From NCBI GenBank assembly GCA_022827885.1, contig JAJEIP010000137.1, positions 1 through 64,000 on the forward strand: a stretch of DNA of 64,000 nucleotides, in the 5' to 3' direction. Both the position numbers and the translations under genes were made by a program. The notes under the pieces were generated by a model that saw nothing but the letters and a program-made list of their open reading frames with translations, was not told the DNA's origin and ran no database searches. This DNA is from Candidatus Poribacteria bacterium (GTDB lineage Bacteria; Poribacteria; WGA-4E; WGA-3G). Shown piece by piece: positions 17,573-25,095 of this stretch. Every line of letters starts with the position of its first letter. The first letter of the stretch is position 1.

Positions 17573-19192
17573 CTACTTCCGTATCAACATCTTCCGTATT
17601 GCAGTGGATTCTCCGGAAATCCTGAGGGTATAAAAATAGACCCCACTCGCTACAGGCTCACCGAGTTCGTTTCTGCCATCCCAATATGCTGCCCGGCTAC
17701 GGTTCTGGTAGACACCCGCGGGTTGATAGCCTAATGACAAGGTGCGAACCAAAGTGCCGTTCATGGAATAGATAGTCACTGTGACATCAGATGGTTTAGA
17801 GAGTTGATACGGTATCCACGTTTCAGGATTGAACGGGTTGGGATAATTCGGCAGGAGTCCTGTCCGTTTCGGGGTCAACACCTCCATCAGGTGCTTTAGG
17901 ACGATCACGCCTCTTTGGAAGGTTGGGTCCCACGAGTCAATGTGTTGGACGTGGGTCAACCAAAGTTGGATGTCCTCAGCGTGTAGGGGCAGCTTCCCGC
18001 GTTGGATCCCGATAACAGCAGAAGCAGAAGGTGCAGCTGCCTCCGTGCCCATTAAGGCTGCAGCCAAAACAATATCACGGATGTCAACGGCACCGTCGCC
18101 GTTAACATCTGCGACGTCAGGTCCGGTTCGTCCCAAACGCGTGGCGATGCGGACGAGGTCCAGGATATTTACGGTTCCGTTCCCATCAACATCTGCGCGA
18201 ACGGCGTGTTTTTCGGGAGGTATCGTAGGTTCCTCTCCTGTAACGAGTGCTGCAAATTCTGATAAAGCAGTCGGGTTTTGCAACAGTATCTGAAAGTCTG
18301 GATCACGAAGCATCCTTCTGATACCGGCGTTTTCTTTAATGAACCTTATCGCTTCATCCTCCACACCGAACTGCGCAAGGAGGTCTGGATTCTCAGCAAC
18401 AGTATTTATTGTAAAAGGTGTCAAAAGAACTTGTATCTCCGGTTCTTGAAACCGCGTCAATACAGTCGGCAGCACTCTTTGAATTTCGGGATCCTGGAGC
18501 GTGGTACTGTATTTTTCGGACAGGTGTATGGCGAGAGAAGTATCGGCAGTCCTCATAGGAAGGGCAGTGTGAAACTCGTTCTGTTCGAGGTAGACCTCAA
18601 AGAACATTCCCCAATTCCACAGATTATCACTGACCTTGACCATCAGGAGATTGTCTCCGGCTTTTAGATTAACACGGAACAGGTCTTGAATGCCGGTTGT
18701 GCGTCTATCCACCTTATTTACGTGGACCACTTCACCGTTGAGCCAAACTTTAACAGCGTCATCACTGCCAACCCCCATCGCAACGTTTCTTCGTTCTCGC
18801 GGCGAGAGGATATTAATCAAAGCGTATGCAGAGTGGTGATTCAGCCCTCGGTCGTTGCTCAAACCTATCCTATTGATAACACTGTTAACGTTATCTGAAT
18901 AGCAGCCCCACCGCCAGACTAAGCAATTGATCTCCGGGAAAATTTTTCCACGCGTCCATTGCAACTGTCCGAGGGAATCCCCTTCGTTTACACCGTATGC
19001 AGCGACGAGGGTTTCGGTAAGCCTTCCCTGACTTGCAGCAGCCAACTGATCGCTATCTATATCTCCACCTTTGGCAATCATCCACAGCCAAGGTCCTTCT
19101 ATATAAGCCGCCACAGGACGGCAAAGGACACCTATGAATAAAGCAAAAAAACCCACCAAGACGCAGATTGTGGGTTTATTATACAGATTCAT
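17573..19192 (-). CDS. secreted dockerin protein with type IX-like C-terminal domain
   Basis: 539 residues with a signal peptide (VLVGFFALFIGVLC). Residues about 40-210 form a jelly-roll-like region ending in GDNLLMVKVSDNLWNWGMFFEVYLE, similar to PA14/sialidase-type accessory domains. A type I dockerin-like pair of EF loops follows (ADVDGNGTVNILDLVRIA and DVNGDGAVDIRDIVLAA), then the C-terminal NYPNPFNPETWIPY motif and a FlgD-like Ig domain ending GVYFYTLRISG...RKMLIRK, as in type IX secretion sorting domains. This is a different C-terminal type from the W-G tail seen on eight other proteins here. Likely surface displayed. Confidence 0.85.
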   Translation of the reverse strand: MNLYNKPTICVLVGFFALFIGVLCRPVAAYIEGPWLWMIAKGGDIDSDQLAAASQGRLTETLVAAYGVNEGDSLGQLQWTRGKIFPEINCLVWRWGCYSDNVNSVINRIGLSNDRGLNHHSAYALINILSPRERRNVAMGVGSDDAVKVWLNGEVVHVNKVDRRTTGIQDLFRVNLKAGDNLLMVKVSDNLWNWGMFFEVYLEQNEFHTALPMRTADTSLAIHLSEKYSTTLQDPEIQRVLPTVLTRFQEPEIQVLLTPFTINTVAENPDLLAQFGVEDEAIRFIKENAGIRRMLRDPDFQILLQNPTALSEFAALVTGEEPTIPPEKHAVRADVDGNGTVNILDLVRIATRLGRTGPDVADVNGDGAVDIRDIVLAAALMGTEAAAPSASAVIGIQRGKLPLHAEDIQLWLTHVQHIDSWDPTFQRGVIVLKHLMEVLTPKRTGLLPNYPNPFNPETWIPYQLSKPSDVTVTIYSMNGTLVRTLSLGYQPAGVYQNRSRAAYWDGRNELGEPVASGVYFYTLRISGESTAIRKMLIRK

Positions 19193-19228
19193 GAACGTTG
19201 CTCCGTCAAAGGAACTCCCTTATAAATA

Positions 19229-19272
19229 GGACTCACGCACTCCCCCGGTAGGTGCGGTTTCTAACCGCACCG
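19229..19272 (+). repeat. dispersed hairpin repeat family B (copy 1)
   Basis: 44 bp matching 40770-40813 at all but one or two positions. Core hairpin GGTGCGGTT/AACCGCACC with loop TCT. About 30 nt downstream (near 19306) stands AATTGAATGGCTCTGG, which resembles the terminal repeat of the small element at 34049-34168. Confidence 0.75.
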
Positions 19273-19331
19273 GATCCTTGAAAAAGGGATGTGAAACCCA
19301 AAAATTGAATGGCTCTGGGAGGTTAAAAGTA

Positions 19332-19360
19332 TTACGCAAAATCTAATATTTTGCTATAAT
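19332..19360 (+). promoter_or_regulatory. probable promoter (extended -10)
   Basis: TGCTATAAT (TATAAT at 19355-19360, with the extended TG) and a weak TTACGC at 19332-19337, 17-nt spacing. It lies 49 nt before the start at 19409. Confidence 0.5.
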
Positions 19361-19408
19361 GCGTTCAGTATACTACATCCAATTATTATACACAAGGAAT
19401 AAAGACGC

Positions 19409-20236
19409 ATGAAATTCAAACGCGAAGAAATTTTAGCGCAATTGCGCAACAACATTGACGCAGGTAAACCCATTATCGGCGCAGGTGCTGGCACAGGTAT
19501 CTCGGCGAAGTGCGAAGCAGCGGGTGGCATTGACCTGATTATTATCTATAACTCCGGCAGATTCAGAATGGCGGGGAGAGGTTCACTCGCAGGTATGATG
19601 CCTTATGGCGACGCGAACCAGATTGTCGTTGAGATGGCGAGCGAAGTGTTACCTGTCGTTCCAGACACACCCGTCCTCGCCGGGGTCTGTGGGACGGATC
19701 CATTTCGCTTGATGGATGTCTTTCTGAGTCAGATAGATGCGATCGGGTTTTCTGGTGTGCAAAACTTCCCGACGGTCGGGCTGATTGACGGCACATTCCG
19801 TCAACTGCTTGAGGAGACCGATATGGGATACGGACCCGAGGTGGAGATGATCCGGACGGCGCATCAGATGGGAATGCTTACCACGCCGTATGCCTTCAAT
19901 GAAACCGAAGCGGAACAGATGGCGGATGCGGGTGCGGATATCCTCGTCGCACACATGGGATTGACAACAAAGGGGTCTATCGGTGCGCAAACCGCTCTCA
20001 CGCTTGCGGATGCCGCCGAACGGGTGCAAGCCATCCACGACGCCGCAAAAGGGGTTAACCCGGAGATTCTCGTTATCTGTCACGGTGGTCCCATCGCTGA
20101 GCCAGAGGACGCAACTTACGTTCTGGAGAATACCGAAGGGGTCGTGGGATTCTACGGTGCGTCAAGTGCCGAGCGTCTCCCAACAGAACGCGCAATTACG
20201 GCACAGATTGAAGAATTCAAGAAAATTCGGTTATAG
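19409..20236 (+). CDS. phosphoenolpyruvate-hydrolase-like TIM-barrel protein
   Basis: 275 residues; AAGGAATAAAGACGC precedes the ATG. The sequence [44 protein letters not shown], with [42 protein letters not shown] and ICHGGPI, matches the family annotated as PEP hydrolase-like or TIM-barrel signal-transduction protein (also found fused to Tm-1/UPF0261 proteins). It is related to the PEP mutase/isocitrate lyase barrel. Cytoplasmic. The true reaction is not well established for this family. Monocistronic, with its own promoter. Confidence 0.82.
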   Translation: MKFKREEILAQLRNNIDAGKPIIGAGAGTGISAKCEAAGGIDLIIIYNSGRFRMAGRGSLAGMMPYGDANQIVVEMASEVLPVVPDTPVLAGVCGTDPFRLMDVFLSQIDAIGFSGVQNFPTVGLIDGTFRQLLEETDMGYGPEVEMIRTAHQMGMLTTPYAFNETEAEQMADAGADILVAHMGLTTKGSIGAQTALTLADAAERVQAIHDAAKGVNPEILVICHGGPIAEPEDATYVLENTEGVVGFYGASSAERLPTERAITAQIEEFKKIRL

Positions 20237-20248
20237 TTCCACGTCCCT

Positions 20249-20292
20249 TGATACTCACAACGCCTAAAGGCGTGTGCTTCTTTACTTCCTTT
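20249..20292 (-). mobile_element. relic of an IS200/IS605-type right end
   Basis: The plus strand TTGATACTCACAACGCC, TAAAGGCGTGTGCTTCTT closely parallels the right end of the TnpB element at 56981-57022 (TTGATACTCCCACGCCTAAAG...). It includes the ACGCC-TAAA-GGCGT hairpin. It begins about 12 nt after the stop of the preceding gene. No tnpB is attached; the element between here and the MITE carries only the small ORF at 20481-20831. Confidence 0.5.
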
Positions 20293-20480
20293 TGTAGGAA
20301 GCTTACTTGATTTGAGTCTCGAAAACGGTGACCAGTCTTTTTCAAGTCTACACAGGTCAGGATGATACCGAATACCTGCAGGGGATACCACCGCTCCGAC
20401 TACACGGTTGTGGACAGCAATTCTTCTTGATAGAGGATGCGGTTTGGGAAAAACATCGCGTCTCTCATAGCATCACCTCT

Positions 20481-20831
20481 CTACAGACACACGAGCAATC
20501 GCTTGTCATGAATATTGGCAACATCATCGCAAACTTGGCGCGTTACCGAAAACCTGCCGTGGCGGATAATGACAAGGCACGTTTCCTCACCGCTACCGAT
20601 AACGAGATCGCCAAACATGTTGACACGTGCGAACACTTTGGAGTATAGTCCTTCTGCCGCGTTAGGATAGGCGAAATAGTGATAGCCGAGAATGTGTTGA
20701 CCTTCATAACCGACAGGGTTGCCGTCTCTGGTAAGGTGGTTACGGATTTCAGCATCGGAGAGGTTATCGACACAGAACCGGTGAGAATTGATGAGTGTTC
20801 TCAAGTCCTGTTTTAAAAGTGCGTTGGTCAT
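20481..20831 (-). CDS. hypothetical protein beside the IS605-end relic
   Basis: About 116 residues if translation begins at 20831; the frame stays open to 20876. No Shine-Dalgarno is clear. Landmarks are LSDAEIRNHLTRDGNPVGYEGQHILGYHYFAYPNAAEGLYSKVFARVN. No family was recognised. An inverted repeat AATGTCAAG/CTTGACATT (about 20836-20878) brackets its 5' end. It may be cargo or a remnant of the IS605-like element, or a spurious frame. Confidence 0.35.
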   Translation of the reverse strand: MTNALLKQDLRTLINSHRFCVDNLSDAEIRNHLTRDGNPVGYEGQHILGYHYFAYPNAAEGLYSKVFARVNMFGDLVIGSGEETCLVIIRHGRFSVTRQVCDDVANIHDKRLLVCL

Positions 20832-20884
20832 AAAAAATGTCAAGACTCCATAGGTAGTGGAAACCTGCCTTGACATTCTAATTA

Positions 20885-21249
20885 CTAAAGTTTGGACAAT
20901 TTATATTGGTTGGACCCTGTTTTCCCAACGTTTTGTTTGTTTTTCTACGAGTTTTGGGGTTGGAGATAACCGAAGAAAAAATACGTTTTTCCTGAACCTT
21001 CACGGCGTTAAACATGGCACTCCGCTGGAGTGCGAGGACTTTTGGAGCCTTTTTCTATAGACATATCACGCCTCTGGCGTGAGGAGTCTCTTTGATACGG
21101 GTAGCGTTAGTTTCGACCTTTGCTGCATCTGGGGTTCCCGGAAGGGGTGTTGGGGTTTGCTCCAGCGGAGCAATATGTCTATAGCAGCCAATAATAGCGA
21201 GTCCTGCACTCCAGCGGAGTGCTATGTCTGACAATTGTCCAAACTTTAG
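20885..21249. mobile_element. 365-bp MITE with perfect terminal inverted repeats and TA flanks
   Basis: Terminal repeats CTAAAGTTTGGACAATT (20885-20901) and its exact complement (21233-21249), flanked on both sides by TA (20883-20884, 21250-21251). The interior has no reading frame but several short palindromes around CTCCGCTGGAG-type words. The TA duplication points to IS630/Tc1-mariner type mobilisation in trans. Confidence 0.8.
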
Positions 21250-21251
21250 TA

Positions 21252-21469
21252 TATGATAAAAAACATGACAATTTTATGTCAAAAGAATTCTGCACTCATA
21301 TCAGATATGAAATAGGCAGGCTCTTTGAGAAAGAACCTGCCCCTGTATCACTGCCACTATTTTGTAGGCGCACCGACAACATAACCTTGAAACTCGGTGA
21401 TACCGATATGGTGTGTAAGTGTGAGTGTTTCAGTGCCTAAGAAATCAACGTGTTCTATGAAGTTTATCA
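21252..21469. other. short intergenic region
   Basis: Nothing convincing is seen; short frames here have no Shine-Dalgarno or recognisable protein features. Confidence 0.3.
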
Positions 21470-21898
21470 ATGAGGCTATTCATGAAGTTTGAAACTGACG
21501 GTGCTAAACGACAGGCACGTGTAGCTCACCGAAAACGAATGAAGCGATTAGATAAAGCCCAAAAGTGTGCTGATAAGAAGTATCCGACCCATAAGCCCTA
21601 TGAGCCGAAACCGATCAAAATCATTGATAAATCATCAACAGCCTATAAGATCGGCAAAGTTATCAATACGTTCTGCTTAATATGGCTATTTGGACTTTAT
21701 CTTGTAATGTGGGCATGGTTAGACGTTTTGCTGATAGTTATTTGGCGGTTCTTTCGCAATATGTTCACAGATGAGTTCTATGAACAGAGCGATAGTTTGA
21801 ACTGGCTACAGGCGATTTGCGAAGCACTTGGCGAACGATACCGATGGTTTGAAAAGCGAATTAACCAGATTACTATTGGGTTTATAAGTAGAAAATAA
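21470..21898 (+). CDS. small membrane protein of unknown function
   Basis: 142 residues (or 138 from the Met at 21482). A very basic N-terminal half (KRQARVAHRKRMKRLDKAQK) is followed by two hydrophobic segments (INTFCLIWLFGLYLVMWAW and LDVLLIVIWRFFRNMF), and a charged end. It lies 13 nt before the next gene, probably one operon. Located in the repeat/IS island between 20 and 25 kb, so it may be accessory. No family recognised. Confidence 0.55.
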   Translation: MRLFMKFETDGAKRQARVAHRKRMKRLDKAQKCADKKYPTHKPYEPKPIKIIDKSSTAYKIGKVINTFCLIWLFGLYLVMWAWLDVLLIVIWRFFRNMFTDEFYEQSDSLNWLQAICEALGERYRWFEKRINQITIGFISRK

Positions 21899-21911
21899 AA
21901 AAGGAGGAAAA

Positions 21912-22337
21912 ATGTCCAAAATCTATTGTATCGGTAGCGAAGGTGGATTTGACGGTTCTGATGGTCTCAGAAACATTCATTTGCAAATCCTCACGACTCA
22001 TGGCGAGAGACAGGCGTTAGTCGCTTATCATATTAACAGAGGTATTAGACCTGATGAACGTATTAGACCTATGGGAAAGGTTAAGGTAATTATCCCAGCA
22101 AGCCCCGATCATCCAGATGCTCTGATTGATGCCTTTCTTGCATTCTTTCCCAAATACTTTGAGTCCTGCCCATCATTGGCACAGGTTGCTGAGGGATTGG
22201 CAAACACAAGACGTATTGATTTTCATCTGGATGGTGAACCCACCGGTTGGGTGCAACTGCGAGAAGAAGCAAGACCGATCTTCAAAAACATGATAATTTA
22301 CGAGGCATCACTCAACAAAATTTCTCCTGATGAATAG
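21912..22337 (+). CDS. hypothetical cytoplasmic protein
   Basis: 141 residues with a strong Shine-Dalgarno (AAAGGAGG, 5 nt before ATG). Landmarks: IYCIGSEGGFDGSDGLRNIHLQILTTHGERQALVA, VKVIIPASPDHPDALIDAFLAFFPKYFESCPSL, LREEARPIF. No signal peptide or membrane helix. No family recognised. Co-oriented with and close to the small membrane protein gene. Confidence 0.6.
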   Translation: MSKIYCIGSEGGFDGSDGLRNIHLQILTTHGERQALVAYHINRGIRPDERIRPMGKVKVIIPASPDHPDALIDAFLAFFPKYFESCPSLAQVAEGLANTRRIDFHLDGEPTGWVQLREEARPIFKNMIIYEASLNKISPDE

Positions 22338-22495
22338 GGAAACGCATGCTGTTTGATTCAGAGGACACTTAGTTCTTTGTTTTTTTAAAATTAACCTATC
22401 CCGAAACTACTTATTCCGAAATAAAATAGGTGGTCTCTTGGAAAGTTATATAACCCAACAAATTGCTAAGTGTAACTCCATTGTCACAATAATAA

Positions 22496-22524
22496 TTGAC
22501 AATGCAAAGCAGATGTGGTATTAT
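22496..22524 (+). promoter_or_regulatory. near-consensus sigma-70 promoter
   Basis: TTGACA (22496-22501), 17-nt spacer, TATTAT (22519-22524). It lies upstream of the 24-bp repeat unit and a terminator, suggesting a short transcript of about 340 nt. Confidence 0.6.
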
Positions 22525-22602
22525 TAAATTGCTAGTATCTAAAATTCAGCGCGAATAAACTCTAAAATTAACGATTATCAACTGTTGTCGAAAGCGAAAA
22601 GA

Positions 22603-22788
22603 ATGACTCATTTGTGTTCACACCCCAGTATGCATGGTGTACGTAAAGTATTTATACGCGGCATATTTAGAATATTTATGCATAGCGCATTTAGGATATT
22701 CATGCGTAGCATATTTAGAATATTTATACGCAGTGTATTTGTACGCAGCATTGTAAGTGCTCCAATTGCTTATGGGAGATGTGCGTGA
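22603..22788 (+). CDS. possible small repeat peptide or noncoding RNA
   Basis: A frame of 61 codons from ATG 22603 (TTG at 22585 would add six). Its middle encodes an eight-residue repeat, roughly S-I/A-F-R-I-F-M/I-R, three and a half times (GIFRIFMH, SAFRIFMR, SIFRIFIR, SVFVRS), basic and hydrophobic in alternation. There is no good Shine-Dalgarno, so the transcript may be noncoding. A promoter (22496) and terminator (22841) frame it. Confidence 0.35.
   Translation: MTHLCSHPSMHGVRKVFIRGIFRIFMHSAFRIFMRSIFRIFIRSVFVRSIVSAPIAYGRCA
22660..22755 (+). repeat. 24-bp tandem repeat, about 3.5 copies
   Basis: Units of the form GCATATTTAGAATATTTATGC with small changes, period 24 bp, AT-rich and partly palindromic. 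The period keeps the reading frame. Confidence 0.75.
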
Positions 22789-22840
22789 AGAGGAACAGAA
22801 GTAAAGATTAATTAGAAATCGTCATTTTTGAGTCCACTTG

Positions 22841-22884
22841 AAACCTTATGCACACACCCCAGCGGCATAAGGTTTTTGTTTTTC
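22841..22884 (+). terminator. intrinsic terminator
   Basis: 11-bp stem AAACCTTATGC (22841-22851) / GCATAAGGTTT (22865-22875), then TTGTTTTT. It ends the short transcript starting near 22530. Confidence 0.75.
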
Positions 22885-23105
22885 CAAACATAGTAGTTTG
22901 CTTGAGGGTATAGTGGTAAGCCTCAAGAAACCCAGCAAGTATACCCAACCCTGAACTTCCCGTATTCTGCATCAATCTGAGAGAGTCAGATAAGAACTAT
23001 TAGAACATGTGTTCCATGTTGAGACCATATTAGGTATATGCAATGCGCGGGAAGGACAAATTAGTCAAATGCTAACCTTAATAACTATAAAATGGAGAAA
23101 AATCA
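22885..23105. other. intergenic region before the acetyltransferase
   Basis: Contains a CTTGAGG/CCTCAAG inverted repeat (about 22900-22926) and a GAAC-ATGT-GTTC palindrome near 23003 that could be an operator. No gene seen. Confidence 0.35.
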
Positions 23106-23588
23106 ATGAACATTGAACTCGAACACGTTTCAATCGATGAAAAACCTGTGCTTCGCAATCTCATGCAGCTTTGTTTTTACGATTATAGTGAGTTTAATAA
23201 TGAAGATGTTGGACCGTATGGATTGTTCAACTACAAATATCTCGATTACTATTGGACAGAGCCTGAACGATTTGCTTACTTTGTGAAGATTGACAGCAAA
23301 TTAGCAGGTTTTGCACTAGGCATGCACAACTGGCAGGATAACGGAAAGCACGTAAATATCGTCTCTGAGTTCTTCATTCTGAGAAAGTATCGACGCAAAG
23401 GAATAGGGATGAAAGTCGCCCATCGGCTCTTTGCTGAATTTCCGGGCAGATGGTCAATCGGACAAGAAGCCGATAACTATCCTGCACAAGCCTTTTGGAG
23501 AAAGGTGATTGACGCATATACAAACGGTAATTTCATAGAAGTCCAGTGGGAAAAGGGACCTGCCCAAGAGTTTGAGAGCCTCGCATAA
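23106..23588 (+). CDS. GNAT-family N-acetyltransferase
   Basis: 160 residues; GGAGAAAAATCA precedes the ATG. It shows the GNAT core: AGFALGMHNW (strand 4), VNIVSEFFILRKYRRKGIGMKVAHRLF (the R-x-x-G-x-G/A acetyl-CoA loop, here RRKGIG), and a C-terminal NYPAQAFWRKVI for strand 6/7. These enzymes transfer an acetyl group from acetyl-CoA to an amine; the acceptor is unknown. Stands alone in the mobile island, followed by a strong hairpin. Confidence 0.88.
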   Translation: MNIELEHVSIDEKPVLRNLMQLCFYDYSEFNNEDVGPYGLFNYKYLDYYWTEPERFAYFVKIDSKLAGFALGMHNWQDNGKHVNIVSEFFILRKYRRKGIGMKVAHRLFAEFPGRWSIGQEADNYPAQAFWRKVIDAYTNGNFIEVQWEKGPAQEFESLA

Positions 23589-23631
23589 TAAGTTGGCCAC
23601 GTGGATGTCCATTGACATCAAACTGCTAGAC

Positions 23632-23658
23632 GGAGTGGGATGTTTCATATCCCACTCC
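23632..23658 (+). terminator. hairpin after the acetyltransferase gene
   Basis: Perfect 10-bp stem GGAGTGGGAT/ATCCCACTCC with loop GTTTCAT; no T run follows, so termination is probable but not certain. Confidence 0.55.
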
Positions 23659-23731
23659 GGGCAGCCGAACCCTGCAAATAATCTGAAAAACGATGTTTTG
23701 CTCTTTTTGCTTTTAAGAAAGTTGGCATTAG

Positions 23732-23858
23732 TTAAGTAGTGTTACGTTTTTTAGCCGTAATAAGTATAACTGCTAAATAGACGAACCCAAGGTATCTGTT
23801 TGCATATTTATCATAACGATGAAAAGAGTATGCTAGGACATACTCAAAATCGCAATAA
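23732..23858 (-). pseudogene. IS5-like transposase C-terminal remnant
   Basis: Minus-strand translation from about 23858 gives DFEYVLAYSFHRYDKYANRYLGFVY, LAVILITAKKRNTT and a stop at 23732. The pattern F-x-R-Y-D-K-x-x-x-R-Y-L-G-F-x-x-L-A is the usual end of IS5-group DDE transposases. The frame breaks upstream, so only about 40 codons remain. Confidence 0.55.
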
Positions 23859-23996
23859 CTTACACAATGTAAGTACTATATAGATGATTTTCTGATATTT
23901 ATCAAAGTTATCAAGAACGTAATAACAATCAATGCCAAGAGGGTGTAAGGACATGAAAATGCGATAGGATTGAAAAAAATCGCTTGATTTTTGATG

Positions 23997-24054
23997 CATG
24001 AGATGACATCCTAAGAGTTGATAAACCTAACAAACGTTAGGAGGACATCTCATG
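23997..24054. repeat. imperfect palindrome before the transposase remnant
   Basis: CATGAGATGACATCCTAA is mirrored by TTAGGAGGACATCTCATG around a 20-nt loop. The right arm contains AGGAGG and the ATG at 24052, so the hairpin could hide the ribosome binding site and limit transposase translation. Confidence 0.5.
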
Positions 24055-24725
24055 CGGGCTCATCTTATCAAATCCACCCTCTTTTTTCCGCTTACTTTCA
24101 GCGGATAGCTTCGCAAATCGTTGAGACGGTCGTAGTGCTTTCGGTTTGTCATCTCTTTGGACTTTACAACCCGAATCAAGTTTCTGATGCGTTAGAACTT
24201 CCCAAAGCACGTCTGTATCGAGACCTTGGGCGTCTGAGTCTCTATCACGCAAAGTGTTTGAATCTCCGACTCGGGTGTGTGATCGCTGTCAAGTTCATCA
24301 GAGATGCGGAAAACAAAAGTGCTTCAACACAATCAAGACGGTGTATCACTGTCAGTGTCGATGATACGAATCTGCCACGCGACGGAAATCGTCTCGCTTA
24401 TTGTTCAAGATGGTGGTCGAAAGAACACAACACCGCTATCAAGTGTCAGAACGTCTTAGGGATCGCCCTGAAGGTCGGCAAGCATGTGATCCCCTTAGAC
24501 CTACGCCTCGTCAGTAAACAGAGACGTGGGAACACAGATAAACCGAGTCTTGTTATAGCAATGCTCAAAGATGTCTTTGCGTTCTTTGACGCACATGAGA
24601 TCGATCTACGAAAGTATCCAATCACCTTCAATTCTTGGTATGGAAGTCGAACCATAGTTGAAACCCTCTCAGAGTTAGGGTGTGTTTCTATCCTGAAAAC
24701 CCAAATTCATACAAGGGCATTCTGA
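24052..24725 (+). pseudogene. frameshifted, truncated DDE transposase
   Basis: The AGGAGG-spaced ATG at 24052 opens a frame MRAHLIKSTLFF that stops early; the long frame (continuous from 24018 to 24725) continues the protein one frame over, so a frameshift in the T-run near 24080-24088 is likely. The conserved part reads SVDDTNLPRDGNRLAYCSRWWSKEHN (first catalytic Asp), then VIPLDLRLVS and FNSWYGSRTIVETLSELG, resembling IS4/IS701-type transposases. It ends at HTRAF where a normal enzyme would still have its last acidic residue and C-terminus, so it is truncated. Not expected to be active. Confidence 0.65.
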
Positions 24726-25095
24726 TTTTCATACATAACTCGAATTGTAGAATCAACCGAAAAATCACCGAATTACGTGCACCCCAAATCTACTTACTGC
24801 GTTTCTTTTTATCCGGTAGGTGCGGTTTCCGAAGGAAAATCCGCAGAAATACTCCAGCAAAAACACCCACCGAGTATCGTCTCCTACGAAACCCCATATC
24901 CGCACAGCAACGGCTAAAAAAATCCTATATCTCTTTCCATTTTCTTCAAATTCTGTAAGATTTCTGTGCATAAATTCGTCTTTAATATACAAAGGCTATA
25001 AACCAGACCGCGATGCTTAACGAACAAAACCTCGTATTTGATGCAGCCATTTGGCAGATGTAAACGACCACATCTATTCATTGAAAGGGATCCTC
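24726..25095. other. intergenic region with partial family B repeat
   Basis: Holds a partial family B word (CCGGTAGGTGCGGTTTCCG at 24812-24830) among A-rich repeat debris. No gene is seen before the sigma-factor start at 25096. Confidence 0.4.

Noticed and set aside
22900-22926. tRNA-like word (GGGTATAGTGGTAAG) near 22912
   Set aside because: No acceptor stem, anticodon arm or T-arm could be formed around it.
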